Positions 16,057 through 24,498 of a stretch of 64,000 nt of DNA are shown one piece after another. Numbering within the stretch: the first letter of the stretch is position 1; each line of letters opens with the position of its first letter. The notes below the pieces were generated by a model that worked only from the letters and a program-made list of their open reading frames with translations, made no database searches and was not told the DNA's origin. The position numbers and the translations under genes were made by a program. Source of the DNA: Saccharopolyspora erythraea (lineage in GTDB: Bacteria; Actinomycetota; Actinomycetes; Mycobacteriales; Pseudonocardiaceae); the NCBI RefSeq assembly GCF_018141105.1, contig NZ_CP054839.1, forward strand, positions 4,774,001 to 4,838,000. Reading direction: 5' to 3'.

Positions 16057-16829
16057 GTGCTGACGACCAGCAGCGACCGCAACGGGTCGGTGCCCAGCGC
16101 CTCGACCGCGTCGGGACGGCCGTCGTCGACCACCAGCGTGTGGTGGCGGTCCAGCGGGGTCCAGTACGCGAACGGCGCGTGGTCCAGCTTGGAGTTGTCC
16201 ATGAGCACGTAGGAGTTGCGGCCCGCGTGCAGCATCTGGTGCTTGAGCTGCGCCTGCTCCAGCGTCGGCGAGCAGATCCCGCGCTGCGCGGTCAGCCCGT
16301 CCGCGCCGAGGAACACGTGGTCCGGGGCGATGTGGCGCAGCTGCTGCTCGGCCGAGCGGCCCAGGATCGCCTCGTTGGGGTAGCGCAGCCGCCCGCCGAG
16401 GATCACGAGCTCGATGTCGGGGCTCTCGGCCAGGGCCAGCACGACCGTGAGCCCGTTGGTCACCACGGTCAGCCCGGAGCGGTCGGCGAGGTGCCGGGCG
16501 ACGCGGCTGGTGGTGGTGCCCGCGTCCAGCAGCACCACCTCGCCGTCGGCGACCAGCTCGGCGGCCGCCCGCGCCACCGCGTCCTTCTCGGCGGCGTTGC
16601 TGGCGTCCTTCTCCCGCAGCGTGCGCTCCACGCTGTGCGCGCTGTCCAGCGCCCCGCCGTAGGTGCGGACCACGTGGCCCTCGCGGGCCAGCTCGGAGAG
16701 ATCCCTGCGGATCGTCGACGAGGAGACTCCGAACTGGTCCGCGAGCTGCTGGATGCTGCCCTCGCCGCTGCGGACGGCGTCGAGCAGCAGCGTCCGCCGC
16801 TGGGTGGTCGTAGGCCGGGGCACGGTCAC
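16050..16829 (-). CDS. DeoR-family transcriptional regulator
   Basis: A 259-aa regulator of sugar metabolism. Helix-turn-helix near residues 28-48 (QLADQFGVSSSTIRRDLSEL, then VRTYGGAL), followed by the sugar-phosphate-sensing DeoRC domain with LLDAGTTTSRVARHLADR and VTNGLTVVLALAESPDIELV. GTG 16829. It lies 9 nt after the MFS transporter stop on the same strand, and the transporter is followed upstream by PdxA2 and a DUF1537 kinase, so it probably senses a phosphorylated tetronate. Its 3' end is also the break point of the remnant region 15081-16056. Confidence 0.85.
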   Translation of the reverse strand: MTVPRPTTTQRRTLLLDAVRSGEGSIQQLADQFGVSSSTIRRDLSELAREGHVVRTYGGALDSAHSVERTLREKDASNAAEKDAVARAAAELVADGEVVLLDAGTTTSRVARHLADRSGLTVVTNGLTVVLALAESPDIELVILGGRLRYPNEAILGRSAEQQLRHIAPDHVFLGADGLTAQRGICSPTLEQAQLKHQMLHAGRNSYVLMDNSKLDHAPFAYWTPLDRHHTLVVDDGRPDAVEALGTDPLRSLLVVSTS

Positions 16830-16838
16830 GATGCCACC

Positions 16839-18143
16839 CTACGGGCGAGCCGACTCGAGGTCGGCGGCCACCGGCGCCGGCTCCGGCCGCGCCGCGGGCC
16901 GCAAGCCCGCCAGCGTCACCACCACCGCGGCGGCCAGGAACCCGGCCAGCACCACGAACCCGGTGGCACTGCTGCCCGTGGCGTCGGTCAGCCAGCCGAC
17001 CAGGTACGGGCCCAGGAACCCGCCGAGGTTGCCCAGTGCGTTGATGAGCCCGAGCGCCACGGCCACGACCTCGAAGCGCAGCACCGTGCTCGGCATCGCC
17101 CAGAACGGCCCGTACGGGGCGTAGACGCCGGCGGCGACCACGCACAGCAGCAACATCTGCTGCCACGCCGGACCTTGCAGCCACTGGCCGAGCAGCATCG
17201 CCGCGGTCGCGACCACCAGCGGCACCGCCACGGCCAGCCTGCGGTTACCGGTGCGGTCCGACCACAGCGCGATGCCGGTCATGCTCAGCAGCGCCACGGT
17301 GTAGGGGATCGCGGTCAGCCATCCGACCAGAGCCGCGTCGCCGTCGCCGGTCATCGTCTTGACGACCGAGGGCAGCCACAGCGAGAAGCCGTAGAAACCG
17401 GTCATCCAGAAGAAGTAGACGACGATCAGCAGCAGCACGGTCGGGTTGCGCAGCGCCTCCCCGTAGCTCTGCTGCCGCCCCTTCGGCTTGGCCGCCTCCT
17501 CCTGCGCGAGCATCGACTCGACGTGGTCGCGCTCGGCCGCCGAGATCCACCTGGCCTGCGCGGGCCGGTCGGCAACGGCGAACCACCACACCACGGCCCA
17601 GATCAGCGGCGGCAGCCCCTGCACGACGAAGACCCACCGCCACGACATGTGTTCGAGCATCCAGCCCGACAGCGGCGACATCAGGATCGCCGAGACCGGC
17701 AGGCATGCCATCCACAGCGCGTTGGCCCTGGCCCGCTCGCGCTGCGGGAACCACGAGGCCAGCAGGATCAGCACCGCGGGCCACACGCCGCCCTCGAACA
17801 CGCCCAGGACGAAACGGGCGATGTGCAGCTCCAGCTCGCTGCGCACGAGACCGCAGGCCATCGCCGCCAGCGACCACGTGACCATCAGCCACAGCACGGT
17901 CTTGCGGCTGCTCCACCGCGCGGCGAGGATCGCCGCCGGGATCTGCAGCAGCATGTAGCCGATGAAGAAGATGCCGCTGGCCATGCCCTTGGCGCTCGCC
18001 GAAAGCGGCAGGTCCTGGCCGACGTAGGGCAGGATCAGCGAGACGTTGGTGCGGTCGATGTAGGCCAGCATGTACATCACCGCGGCGACCGGGATGACGA
18101 AGACCCATCGCTTGCTGGGCGCGGCAACGCCGTTGTTGCTCAT
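16839..18143 (-). CDS. MFS transporter, anion:cation symporter family (probable tetronate/sugar-acid uptake)
   Basis: A 434-aa inner-membrane permease with twelve predicted helices. The ACS-family signature is clear: YIDRTNVSLILPYVGQDL after helix 1, and RFVLGVFEGGVWPAVLILLA in helix 4, with ASWFPQRERARANALWMACL. The family imports organic anions such as sugar acids and tartrate. ATG 18143 follows AGGAGTTCCAC. It is followed by the DeoR gene and preceded by pdxA2, so D-threonate or a similar four-carbon acid is the likely cargo. The 234-bp gap before it holds an inverted repeat that may carry its own promoter or operator. Confidence 0.8.
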   Translation of the reverse strand: MSNNGVAAPSKRWVFVIPVAAVMYMLAYIDRTNVSLILPYVGQDLPLSASAKGMASGIFFIGYMLLQIPAAILAARWSSRKTVLWLMVTWSLAAMACGLVRSELELHIARFVLGVFEGGVWPAVLILLASWFPQRERARANALWMACLPVSAILMSPLSGWMLEHMSWRWVFVVQGLPPLIWAVVWWFAVADRPAQARWISAAERDHVESMLAQEEAAKPKGRQQSYGEALRNPTVLLLIVVYFFWMTGFYGFSLWLPSVVKTMTGDGDAALVGWLTAIPYTVALLSMTGIALWSDRTGNRRLAVAVPLVVATAAMLLGQWLQGPAWQQMLLLCVVAAGVYAPYGPFWAMPSTVLRFEVVAVALGLINALGNLGGFLGPYLVGWLTDATGSSATGFVVLAGFLAAAVVVTLAGLRPAARPEPAPVAADLESARP

Positions 18144-18250
18144 GTGGAACTCCTGAAGGCTGTCTTTGATCTGTGAAGCGGCGCAGCCGCTTGGCCCACC
18201 CCCTCAACCAGCACTGCCGCCGGTTCTCAGACGTTCTCCGGCGAGGACAG

Positions 18251-18287
18251 CTTTTTCGCGGCGTATGGGCTGATACGTGAGAAAAAG
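18251..18287. promoter_or_regulatory. Imperfect inverted repeat upstream of the MFS gene
   Basis: CTTTTTC (18251-18257) and GAAAAAG (18281-18287), with inner arms CGTA (18262-18265) and TACG (18274-18277) around an 8-nt loop. It lies about 107 bp before the MFS ATG. It could be the DeoR operator or the terminator of the pdxA2 transcript; A/T runs are rare elsewhere in this window. Confidence 0.4.
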
Positions 18288-18377
18288 ATCCCGGAGCCAG
18301 AGGACGCCCGAGGTTCTGCCACCCGCGCCGCCACGCAGGTCGAGTTCGAAGACAGGCATTGAGGGGTGGTGACCGGG

Positions 18378-19415
18378 TCAGCGGGCCTTCGGCGGGTAGA
18401 CCTCGCGCAGGCGGCCCGCGAACGGCGCCAGCTCGACGGCCGCGCGGAACGCGGAGCGCATGGTGCCGGGGTCGGCCTGGCCGGTGCCCGCGATGTCGAA
18501 CGCGGTGCCGTGGTCGACCGAGGTGCGCAGGATCGGCAGTCCGACGGTCACCGACACGGTGCCGTCGAAGTCGACCGTCTTCGAGGCGATGTGGCCCTGG
18601 TCGTGGTAGAGCGACAGCACGCCGTCGTAGCGGCCCTGCAGACCCTGGTGGAAGACCGAGTCGGCCGGGATCGGCCCGAAGACGTTGAGCCCGTTGGCGC
18701 GCGCCTCCTCCACCGCGGGGGCGATGGCGGTGATCTCCTCGTCGCCGAACTTGCCGTTCTCACCGCCGTGCGGGTTCAGCGCCGCCACCGCGAGCCGGGG
18801 CTCGCGGGTGCCGAAGACCTCCAGTGCGGTGTATGCCTCGCGGATCGAGTGCGCGATGTTCTCCTTGGTGATCGACTCCACCGCCCGGCGCAGCGACATG
18901 TGCCGGGTGGCGAAGAAGATCTTCAGCCCCTGCACCCAGAACATCGTGTTGAACCGGTCGGATCCGGTGAGCTCGCCGAGCATCTCGGTGTGGCCGAGGT
19001 GTTCGGAGCCCGCGGCCCAGATCGCCTCCTTGTTGATCGGCGAGGTGACGATCGCGTCGACGTCCTCCTCCAGCGCGGCCCGGGTCGCGGTCTCGATGGC
19101 CGCCACCGCCGAGCGGCCCGCGGTGCCGTCGACCTGGCCCCACGGCAGGTCGGCGGGCGAGATGCCCAGGTCCAGGATGTCGATCGCGCCCGGTTCGAAG
19201 CGGGCCTGCGACACCTCCGAAACGGTGTTGACCTCGACGTCCAGGCCGCAGACCTCGACGGCGCGGCGCAGGGCCGTGGCGTCGCCGACCGCCAGCGGGC
19301 GGGCGGTCTCGGTGGCCTCGGGTTCGGCCAGCACGCGGGCGGTGATCTCCGGGCCGATGCCCACCGGGTCACCGAGGGTGACGGCCAGGATCGGGCGGGC
19401 GGTTCCGTTGCTCAC
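18378..19415 (-). CDS. pdxA2: PdxA2-family 4-phospho-D-threonate 3-dehydrogenase
   Basis: A 345-aa NAD-dependent, divalent-metal enzyme of the PdxA fold. It starts LAVTLGDPVGIGPEITARVL; metal ligands are the His of EHLGHTEMLGEL near residue 141, the His of SLYHDQGHIASK near 273 and the His of SVDHGTAFDIAGTG near 305. True PdxA makes vitamin B6 and is rarely paired with a DUF1537 kinase; PdxA2 oxidises 4-phospho-D-threonate, which decarboxylates to dihydroxyacetone phosphate. The GTG at 19415 overlaps the kinase TGA (GTGA), so the two are coupled. This pairing is the reason for choosing PdxA2 over PdxA. Confidence 0.85.
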   Translation of the reverse strand: MSNGTARPILAVTLGDPVGIGPEITARVLAEPEATETARPLAVGDATALRRAVEVCGLDVEVNTVSEVSQARFEPGAIDILDLGISPADLPWGQVDGTAGRSAVAAIETATRAALEEDVDAIVTSPINKEAIWAAGSEHLGHTEMLGELTGSDRFNTMFWVQGLKIFFATRHMSLRRAVESITKENIAHSIREAYTALEVFGTREPRLAVAALNPHGGENGKFGDEEITAIAPAVEEARANGLNVFGPIPADSVFHQGLQGRYDGVLSLYHDQGHIASKTVDFDGTVSVTVGLPILRTSVDHGTAFDIAGTGQADPGTMRSAFRAAVELAPFAGRLREVYPPKAR

Positions 19416-20665
19416 TGCGGGATTCCTCTCTGTTGTCCGGCGATGGTGGTGATCAGGTGCTCCAGGCAGGCGACCGCGGCCGTCCGGTCGCCGATCAGGC
19501 CGCCCTTGGTGGCGAAGGGCAGCCCGTCGTGCGGACCGCCGACGAGCCGGCCGGCGACCGCCAGCGGCAGCACCTCGGTGTCGATGGCGAAACCGGAGCT
19601 GCCCAGGGCCTCGGTGGTGGCCTCGGCGATGTCGCCTCCGGTGGCGTAGAGACCGCCGAAGACGCCGTCGTCCAGCAGCATCGCGGTGGCCTCGGCCAGG
19701 ACGCCGGGGATGCGGGCGGCCAGCGCCGGATCAGCGGGGGCGCCCGGCCCGGGCGGGACCGTCCGGATGCCGACGATGCGGCTTCCGGTGCGCGCCAGCT
19801 CCCGGGCCCGGTCGGCGATGGCGCGGGGGTCCAGGGCGTCCAGCGTCACGTCGACGAAGCGGGCGCCGAGCACCTGCTCGGTCTCCAGGACCTGGTCGTG
19901 GGTCGTGGCGGTGATGCTGCCGACGACCGCCAGCACCGGCCGCAGCGCCCGCACCCCGGGGCCGATGCCCAGCGCGGTGGCCAGCCGGACGGCGAAGGGG
20001 CCGCTGTCCACCGACAGCCAGCGCGCCCCGCCCGCGTCCTGCACCCGCGCCGCCGCGTCGGCGATCGTGCTCAGGTGCGCGTTGGTCGTCGCGTCGCAGA
20101 CCACGAGCTCGGCGTCGGTGGCGCTCAGCGCCTCGGCGACGGACCCGGCACCTGCCTGCACGACGTCGATCGGGACTTCGGTGATCGAACGCCGCGTGCC
20201 CTCGCGCAGCAACGTCGCCACCCGTGACGAACTGACCGGGTTGAGCGGGTCGCGGGCGGCGAAGGTCTCGGCCAGCGGCACGCCGTCCACCAGGTGCAGG
20301 CCGCCCACCGTGGTGCGGCCCGCGTCGGGGAAGGCCGGGACCACCAGCGCGCGCGTGCCCGGCTCCAGCACCTCGAACAGCGCGTCGACCTCAGCGCCGA
20401 CGTTGCCCCGCAACGTGGTGTCGACCCGCTTGACGACCAGCTCCGCGAACGGCGCCGCCAGCGCCGCGTGCCGCACGCGCTCGCGGGCGGCGTCGGCCGC
20501 GGCGTGCCGGGTGCCCAGGTTGAGCACGACGACGTCGGCGTCCATGGCGCAGGGCACCCGTTCGACCCCGCTCACCGAGATCGTCCGGAGCCCGGCGCGC
20601 GCGAACCTCGCCCCGGTCGCGTTGCTGCCGGTGAGGTCGTCGCCGATGACGAGCACCTGAGGCAC
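19412..20665 (-). CDS. DUF1537 four-carbon acid sugar kinase (D-threonate kinase-like)
   Basis: A 417-aa kinase that phosphorylates the 4-OH of a tetronic acid. N-terminal substrate domain: LVIGDDLTGSNATGARFARA and VKRVDTTLRGNVGAEVDALF; C-terminal nucleotide-binding domain with GLYATGGDIAEATTEALGSS near residue 345. GTG 20665 follows GGGGAGG; longer in-frame starts lack one. With the coupled pdxA2 gene it makes the two-step D-threonate route (DtnK then PdxA2) to dihydroxyacetone phosphate. D-erythronate or L-threonate kinases share the fold, so the substrate is inferred from the partner. No epimerase or aldolase (OtnI/OtnC) is present. Confidence 0.8.
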   Translation of the reverse strand: MPQVLVIGDDLTGSNATGARFARAGLRTISVSGVERVPCAMDADVVVLNLGTRHAAADAARERVRHAALAAPFAELVVKRVDTTLRGNVGAEVDALFEVLEPGTRALVVPAFPDAGRTTVGGLHLVDGVPLAETFAARDPLNPVSSSRVATLLREGTRRSITEVPIDVVQAGAGSVAEALSATDAELVVCDATTNAHLSTIADAAARVQDAGGARWLSVDSGPFAVRLATALGIGPGVRALRPVLAVVGSITATTHDQVLETEQVLGARFVDVTLDALDPRAIADRARELARTGSRIVGIRTVPPGPGAPADPALAARIPGVLAEATAMLLDDGVFGGLYATGGDIAEATTEALGSSGFAIDTEVLPLAVAGRLVGGPHDGLPFATKGGLIGDRTAAVACLEHLITTIAGQQRGIPQ

Positions 20666-20686
20666 CGTCGCCTCCCCTTTTGCGCG

Positions 20687-20709
20687 AACCGCGCGACTGC
20701 CGCGCGGTT
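20687..20709. promoter_or_regulatory. Perfect inverted repeat before the DUF1537 kinase
   Basis: AACCGCGCG-ACTGC-CGCGCGGTT, 9-bp arms and a 5-bp centre, 22 bp upstream of the kinase GTG. It may be an operator for the DeoR regulator or a hairpin in the mRNA leader. Confidence 0.45.
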
Positions 20710-20751
20710 TCGTGAGTAGAGACTGAACTACATGCGCGATCCAGTCAATAG

Positions 20752-20772
20752 AGTTGCTCAACTTGCGCAACT
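20752..20772. promoter_or_regulatory. 21-bp palindromic element before the DUF1537 kinase
   Basis: AGTTGC-N9-GCAACT, perfect 6-bp outer arms, about 87 bp upstream of the kinase start. The spacing equals that of the TGTTG-N9-CAACA sites at 215-2461, but the half-sites differ (AGTTGC versus TTGTTG/CTGTTG). Confidence 0.4.
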
Positions 20773-21039
20773 TCGGTCGGAGCGTGGCGCCGCTCGCTAC
20801 TACCAGGGTTCGGGTTCGCGCGCGTCGCCGCGACCGGCCGGAGAGACGAGGCCGCCAATGGAAGAAGAAGTTGCTCAGCGCCGGATTCCGTGGCGCCCGG
20901 CAGGACTGCTGGCGCCGCGCGGCGCCCAGGAAAGCCAGATTGCCGCACGTCGTGATCGGCTACCCCGTGCAGCCGATTGACCACCAGGTGGGCCGATCCT
21001 ACGGTGACGACGGCCGTCCTCAGCCCGAACGGAGCGCCG

Positions 21040-21969
21040 ATGCCGAGCGTGGACGATCCGCGACCGCTCGGCCCGGATTCGCTGACGTGGAAGTACTTCG
21101 GTGACTGGCGGGGTCTGTTGCTGGCCCTGTGGGCGGGCTCGATGCAGAACATGCATCCCCAGCTCGGCGCGGGCGTCGAGGAGCACTCCCGGTTCTTCGA
21201 CGAGCGCTGGCAGCGGCTCTTCCGCTCGCTCTACCCGATCGGCGGGGTGGTCTACGACGGTCCGCGCGCGGCCGAAACCGCGCGTCAGGTGCGCGGCTAC
21301 CACGACACGATCAAGGGCGTCGACCGCCACGGGCGGCCGTACCACGCGCTGAACCCGGAAACCTACTTCTGGGCCCACTCGACGTTCATGATGCTGTCGG
21401 TGCTGCTCAGCGAGTATTCGGGGGAACCGTTCGACGAACGGCAGAAGGAGCAGGTCTACGCCGAGGGCGTGCAGTGGTACCGGCTGTACGGGATGAGCAT
21501 GCGCCCGGTGCCTCCGGACTGGGGCGGCTTCCAGCACTACTGGGACCACATGTGCGCCGAGGTGCTGGAGGTCAACAAGGCGACCCGCGACGTCCTCGAC
21601 ATCTCCGGAATCGGCAAGCCGCCCCTGCTGCGCAGGCTGCCCGAACCGTTGTGGCGGCTGGCGAGAATCCCCGTCGCACGCGGGTTCGTGTGGCTCACCG
21701 TGGGGCTGTACCCGCCGGTCGTGCGCGAAAGACTCGGCTACCGCTGGACTTCCCGCGACGAAAGGACGTTGCGCGTGCTCGGCCGGCTGCTGGCGCTGGT
21801 GTGGCGACTGGTGCCCTTCGAACTGCGATACCACCCCAGGGCTCGCGCGGGCTGGCGCCGGGAGCGCGGCCTTTTCCGGACGGACGCGCCGCTGGTCGAA
21901 ACGCCCGCGCGCAACCTGCCTCCAGCCGAGCATCGCGACGACCCCAAGCACTACTCGCCCTCGGTCTGA
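21040..21969 (+). CDS. DUF2236 / MpaB-type oxygenase-like protein
   Basis: A 309-aa second member of the DUF2236 group in this window. Typical segments: GGVVYDGPRAAETARQVRGY, HDTIKGVDRHGRPYHALNPE, the YFWAHSTFMMLSVLLSEYSG helix near residue 110 and QWYRLYGMSMRPVPPDWGGF. The His residues in the HDTIKG and AHSTF segments are those associated with haem binding in Lcp; that is family knowledge, not shown here. ATG 21040 follows GGAGCGCCG; an in-frame ATG at 20977 is less likely. It stands alone, divergent from the kinase gene. It is only distantly similar to the 5931 protein. Substrate unknown. Confidence 0.75.
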   Translation: MPSVDDPRPLGPDSLTWKYFGDWRGLLLALWAGSMQNMHPQLGAGVEEHSRFFDERWQRLFRSLYPIGGVVYDGPRAAETARQVRGYHDTIKGVDRHGRPYHALNPETYFWAHSTFMMLSVLLSEYSGEPFDERQKEQVYAEGVQWYRLYGMSMRPVPPDWGGFQHYWDHMCAEVLEVNKATRDVLDISGIGKPPLLRRLPEPLWRLARIPVARGFVWLTVGLYPPVVRERLGYRWTSRDERTLRVLGRLLALVWRLVPFELRYHPRARAGWRRERGLFRTDAPLVETPARNLPPAEHRDDPKHYSPSV

Positions 21970-22015
21970 GCCGGGCGCGGGCGCCGCGCCACCCGCACGC
22001 CGCGCCCGAGCGCGT

Positions 22016-22651
22016 CTAGGACTCGACCGCGACCCGGAGGCCGAGAGCGACCATGACGCCGCCGGTCACCCGTTCCAGGACCTGCATGACGCGCTTGCGC
22101 GTCAGCACCGCCCGCATCGCGCCGACCAGCCACGACGTGACCCGCCACCACACCAGCGCGACGACGAGGAACACCAGGGTGAGCACCGCGGAGGTGACGA
22201 TCCGCGACTCCCCCGGCGAGATGAACTGCGGGAGCAGCGTCAGGAACAGCAGGATGATCTTCGGGTTGAGCAGGTTGCTCACCAGCCCCTGCCGGAACGC
22301 GGTCCGGCGGTCGATGGCCGTCTTCGGCGCAGCGGGCAGGTCCAGCGCCACCGGTTCGTGCCGGTGCCGCCAGCTCTTCCACAGCGTGGTGGCCCCGAGC
22401 CATACCAGGTAGGCCGCGCCCGCCAGCTTGACCACCATGTACGCCTGCGCCGAGGCGGCGAACAGCGCCGAAAGGCCGACCACCGACGCCACCGCGTGCA
22501 CCAGCAGGCCGCTGCAGCAGCCCAGGCCCGTCCACCACATCGCCGTTGTCCCGCCGCGCAGGCTGTTGCGCAGCCCGAGCGCGAGGTCGGGGCCGGGCAC
22601 GATGGTGAGGACGATGACGAACAGCAGGAACGGGACCAGTTGTGAAGGCAC
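22016..22651 (-). CDS. LysE/RhtB-family exporter
   Basis: A 211-aa membrane protein with six predicted helices. The N-terminal LLFVIVLTIVPGPDLALGLR carries the PGPD signature of LysE/RhtB amino-acid and homoserine exporters, and FRQGLVSNLLNPKIILLFLT carries the NxxNPK motif. GTG 22651 start. No operon partner. A single-copy family member next to a 21-bp tandem repeat. Cargo is an amino acid or related metabolite; the exact one cannot be told. Confidence 0.85.
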   Translation of the reverse strand: MPSQLVPFLLFVIVLTIVPGPDLALGLRNSLRGGTTAMWWTGLGCCSGLLVHAVASVVGLSALFAASAQAYMVVKLAGAAYLVWLGATTLWKSWRHRHEPVALDLPAAPKTAIDRRTAFRQGLVSNLLNPKIILLFLTLLPQFISPGESRIVTSAVLTLVFLVVALVWWRVTSWLVGAMRAVLTRKRVMQVLERVTGGVMVALGLRVAVES

Positions 22652-22674
22652 GGCCCCACACTAGCGTCCTGCCC

Positions 22675-22779
22675 CGACAGCGCTGGCCCGCAAAAGCGAT
22701 CGTGATTACCCACGAAGCGATGGCGGTTCCCCGCGAAACGATGGCGGCTGCCCACGAAAGGACGGCGGTGCCCGCGACC
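22675..22779. repeat. Tandem repeat, five units of 21 bp
   Basis: Units start at 22675, 22696, 22717, 22738 and 22759. The core reads like GCGATGGCGG then TTCCCCGCGAA; units 2-4 agree best (for example ACGATGGCGG then CTGCCCACGAA), while the first and last are degenerate. The period is a multiple of three, and on the minus strand it would encode a 7-residue repeat such as FAGNRHR, FVGSRHR. It lies 24 bp upstream of the LysE start, in a 443-bp gene-free gap. Confidence 0.75.
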
Positions 22780-23094
22780 ACCTGCGGTGCTCCGGCCCGC
22801 CCACGGCTGGGTTCCCGCGGTGGACGACCCCCGTTCAGCGAGGCCAGGGTCGCCCACAACCGCTCCCACGGCCGTTGCCGGTAGGCGGTACCGGTGCACC
22901 GTCCGCGCCCGGTGCCGTGGTCGCCGATTTCCGCGCTTCAAGAGCCGTGATCAACCGGGCCGTGGAGCACAGTGATCCGGGCGAGTCCGCGTCGGCGCGC
23001 AACGGCGTTCCGGCGGCACACGGCCGCCTCCGCGTGCGCTCCGCGCCCGGGGGTGCTGGGCTGGGTGGGCCAACGTTGGGGAATGGAGGTCCAC
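22780..23094. other. Gene-free interval upstream of the disulfide oxidoreductase
   Basis: No gene with family similarity in either strand. GC-rich, with several short out-of-context ATGs. The end carries the GGAGGTCCAC ribosome site for the gene at 23095. I see no clear promoter or operator. Confidence 0.4.
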
Positions 23095-24480
23095 ATGGAC
23101 GCCGAAGAGGTCGACGTCGTGGTCATCGGGCTCGGGCCCGGTGGTGAGGACGCCGCCGCGCGCCTGGCCGCGGCGGGCCTGTCCGTGGTCGGGGTCGAGT
23201 CGCGGCTGGTCGGCGGCGAGTGCCCCTACTTCGCCTGCGTACCGACCAAGATGATGGTGCGCGCTTCGGACGCGCTCGCCGAGGGGCGGCGGGTCGCCGA
23301 ACTGGCCGGCTCCACGCAGGTCCGGCCCGACTGGACCCCGGTGGCCGACCGGATCCGCGACGAGGCGACCACCGGCTGGGACGACGCGGCGGCCGTCCAG
23401 CGGCTGGAGAAGAGCGGGGCCCGGTTCGTCCGCGGGTTCGGGCGCATCAGCGCGCCTGCCGAGGTGTCGGTGTCGACCGACGACGGCGACCGGGTCTTCC
23501 GGACCCGGCGCGCCATCGTGCTCAACCCGGGCACCGAACCGCTGGTTCCACCCGTCGACGGCCTGCGGGACTCGCCGTACTGGACCAACCGCGACGCCGT
23601 TCGCACCCGCGAGGCCCCGGAGTCGCTGCTGGTTCTCGGCGGCGGCCCGGTCGGTGTCGAGTTCGCGCAGATCTTCGCGCGGTTCGGGACGCGGGTCGCG
23701 GTGGTGGAGCACGGGCCGCGGCTGCTCGGCCCGTTCGAGCCGGAGGCGTCGGAACTGCTGGAGTCGGTGTTCGCGGCCGAGGGCATCGACGTCCGCACCG
23801 GCGAACGCGCCGAGTCGGTCGCCCACGACGACGACTCGTTCACCGTCCGGCTGGGCTCCGGTGCCGAGCTCACCGCGCAGCGGCTGCTGGTCGCCACCGG
23901 CCGCCGCACCGACCTCGCGGCGCTGGGCGTGGCGGCGGTCGGGTTGGACGAGCAGGGCAGGACCATCGACGTCGACGTGCGGATGCGCGCGACCGACGGG
24001 GTCTGGGCCATCGGCGACGTCGCCGGGCGCGGGGCGTTCACCCACACCTCGGTGTACCAGGCGCGCATCGCGGCCAACGACATCCTCGGCCAGGGCCACG
24101 AGAACGCCGACTACCGGGCGGCGCCCGCGGTGACCTTCACCGATCCGGAGGTCGCCATGGTCGGGCTCACCGAGACCGCGGCCCGCGATCGCGGGCTGCC
24201 GGTGGTCACCGCGACCACCGACATCCCGGCCTCGCCGCGCGGGTGGATCCACAAGGCCGGCAACCAGGGGCTGATCAAACTCGTCGCCGACCCTCGGCGC
24301 GGGGTGCTGGTCGGCGCCACGGTGGCCGCGCCCGCCGGTGGCGAGATCCTCGGCGCGCTCGCGGTCGCCGTGCACGGTGAGGTCCCCGTCGAGCGGCTGC
24401 GGCACATGATCTACGCGTACCCGACCTTCCACCGCGCCATCGAAGCCGCGCTCGCCGAGCTCCCCGCGTCCGGGAGCTGA
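23095..24480 (+). CDS. Pyridine nucleotide-disulfide oxidoreductase (dihydrolipoamide dehydrogenase/mercuric reductase family)
   Basis: A 461-aa FAD/NAD(P)H dithiol reductase. FAD site VVIGLGPGGEDAAARLAAAG; redox disulfide Cys43/Cys48 in GGECPYFACVPTKMM; NAD(P) site LLVLGGGPVGVEFAQIFARF; second FAD site GVWAIGDVAGRGAFTHTSVY; C-terminal dimer domain with AYPTFHRAIEAAL giving the base His. ATG 23095 is chosen for GGAGGTCCAC. The disulfide CPYFAC differs from CLNVGC of lipoamide dehydrogenase and CVNVGC of MerA; no mer or pdh genes are near. Electron acceptor therefore unknown. Confidence 0.85.
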   Translation: MDAEEVDVVVIGLGPGGEDAAARLAAAGLSVVGVESRLVGGECPYFACVPTKMMVRASDALAEGRRVAELAGSTQVRPDWTPVADRIRDEATTGWDDAAAVQRLEKSGARFVRGFGRISAPAEVSVSTDDGDRVFRTRRAIVLNPGTEPLVPPVDGLRDSPYWTNRDAVRTREAPESLLVLGGGPVGVEFAQIFARFGTRVAVVEHGPRLLGPFEPEASELLESVFAAEGIDVRTGERAESVAHDDDSFTVRLGSGAELTAQRLLVATGRRTDLAALGVAAVGLDEQGRTIDVDVRMRATDGVWAIGDVAGRGAFTHTSVYQARIAANDILGQGHENADYRAAPAVTFTDPEVAMVGLTETAARDRGLPVVTATTDIPASPRGWIHKAGNQGLIKLVADPRRGVLVGATVAAPAGGEILGALAVAVHGEVPVERLRHMIYAYPTFHRAIEAALAELPASGS

Positions 24481-24498
24481 GCGGCAGGCGCCGAAGCG

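Larger units (their letters stand above)
20666..21039. other. Divergent control region between DUF1537 kinase and DUF2236 gene
   Basis: No gene seen. It holds two inverted repeats described separately (20687-20709, 20752-20772). The AT-richer stretch around 20710-20760 (GTGAGTAGAGACTGAACTAC region) is the most promoter-like part. The remainder up to the GGAGCGCCG ribosome site at 21031 shows nothing recognisable. Confidence 0.5.

Noticed and set aside
16140-18176. A 678-codon plus-strand frame opposite DeoR and the MFS transporter
   Set aside because: Same antisense effect; the sequence is a His/Arg/Gln-rich repeat of codon bias without any fold signature.
22675-22779. CRISPR array
   Set aside because: Units are contiguous 21-bp copies with no spacers, and there are no cas genes in the window.
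22279-22941. A 220-aa minus-strand frame containing 7-residue repeats (FxGxRHR) over the tandem repeat
   Set aside because: It overlaps most of lysE in another frame and has no similarity. The repeat is reported as DNA only, with the coding idea left as a test.
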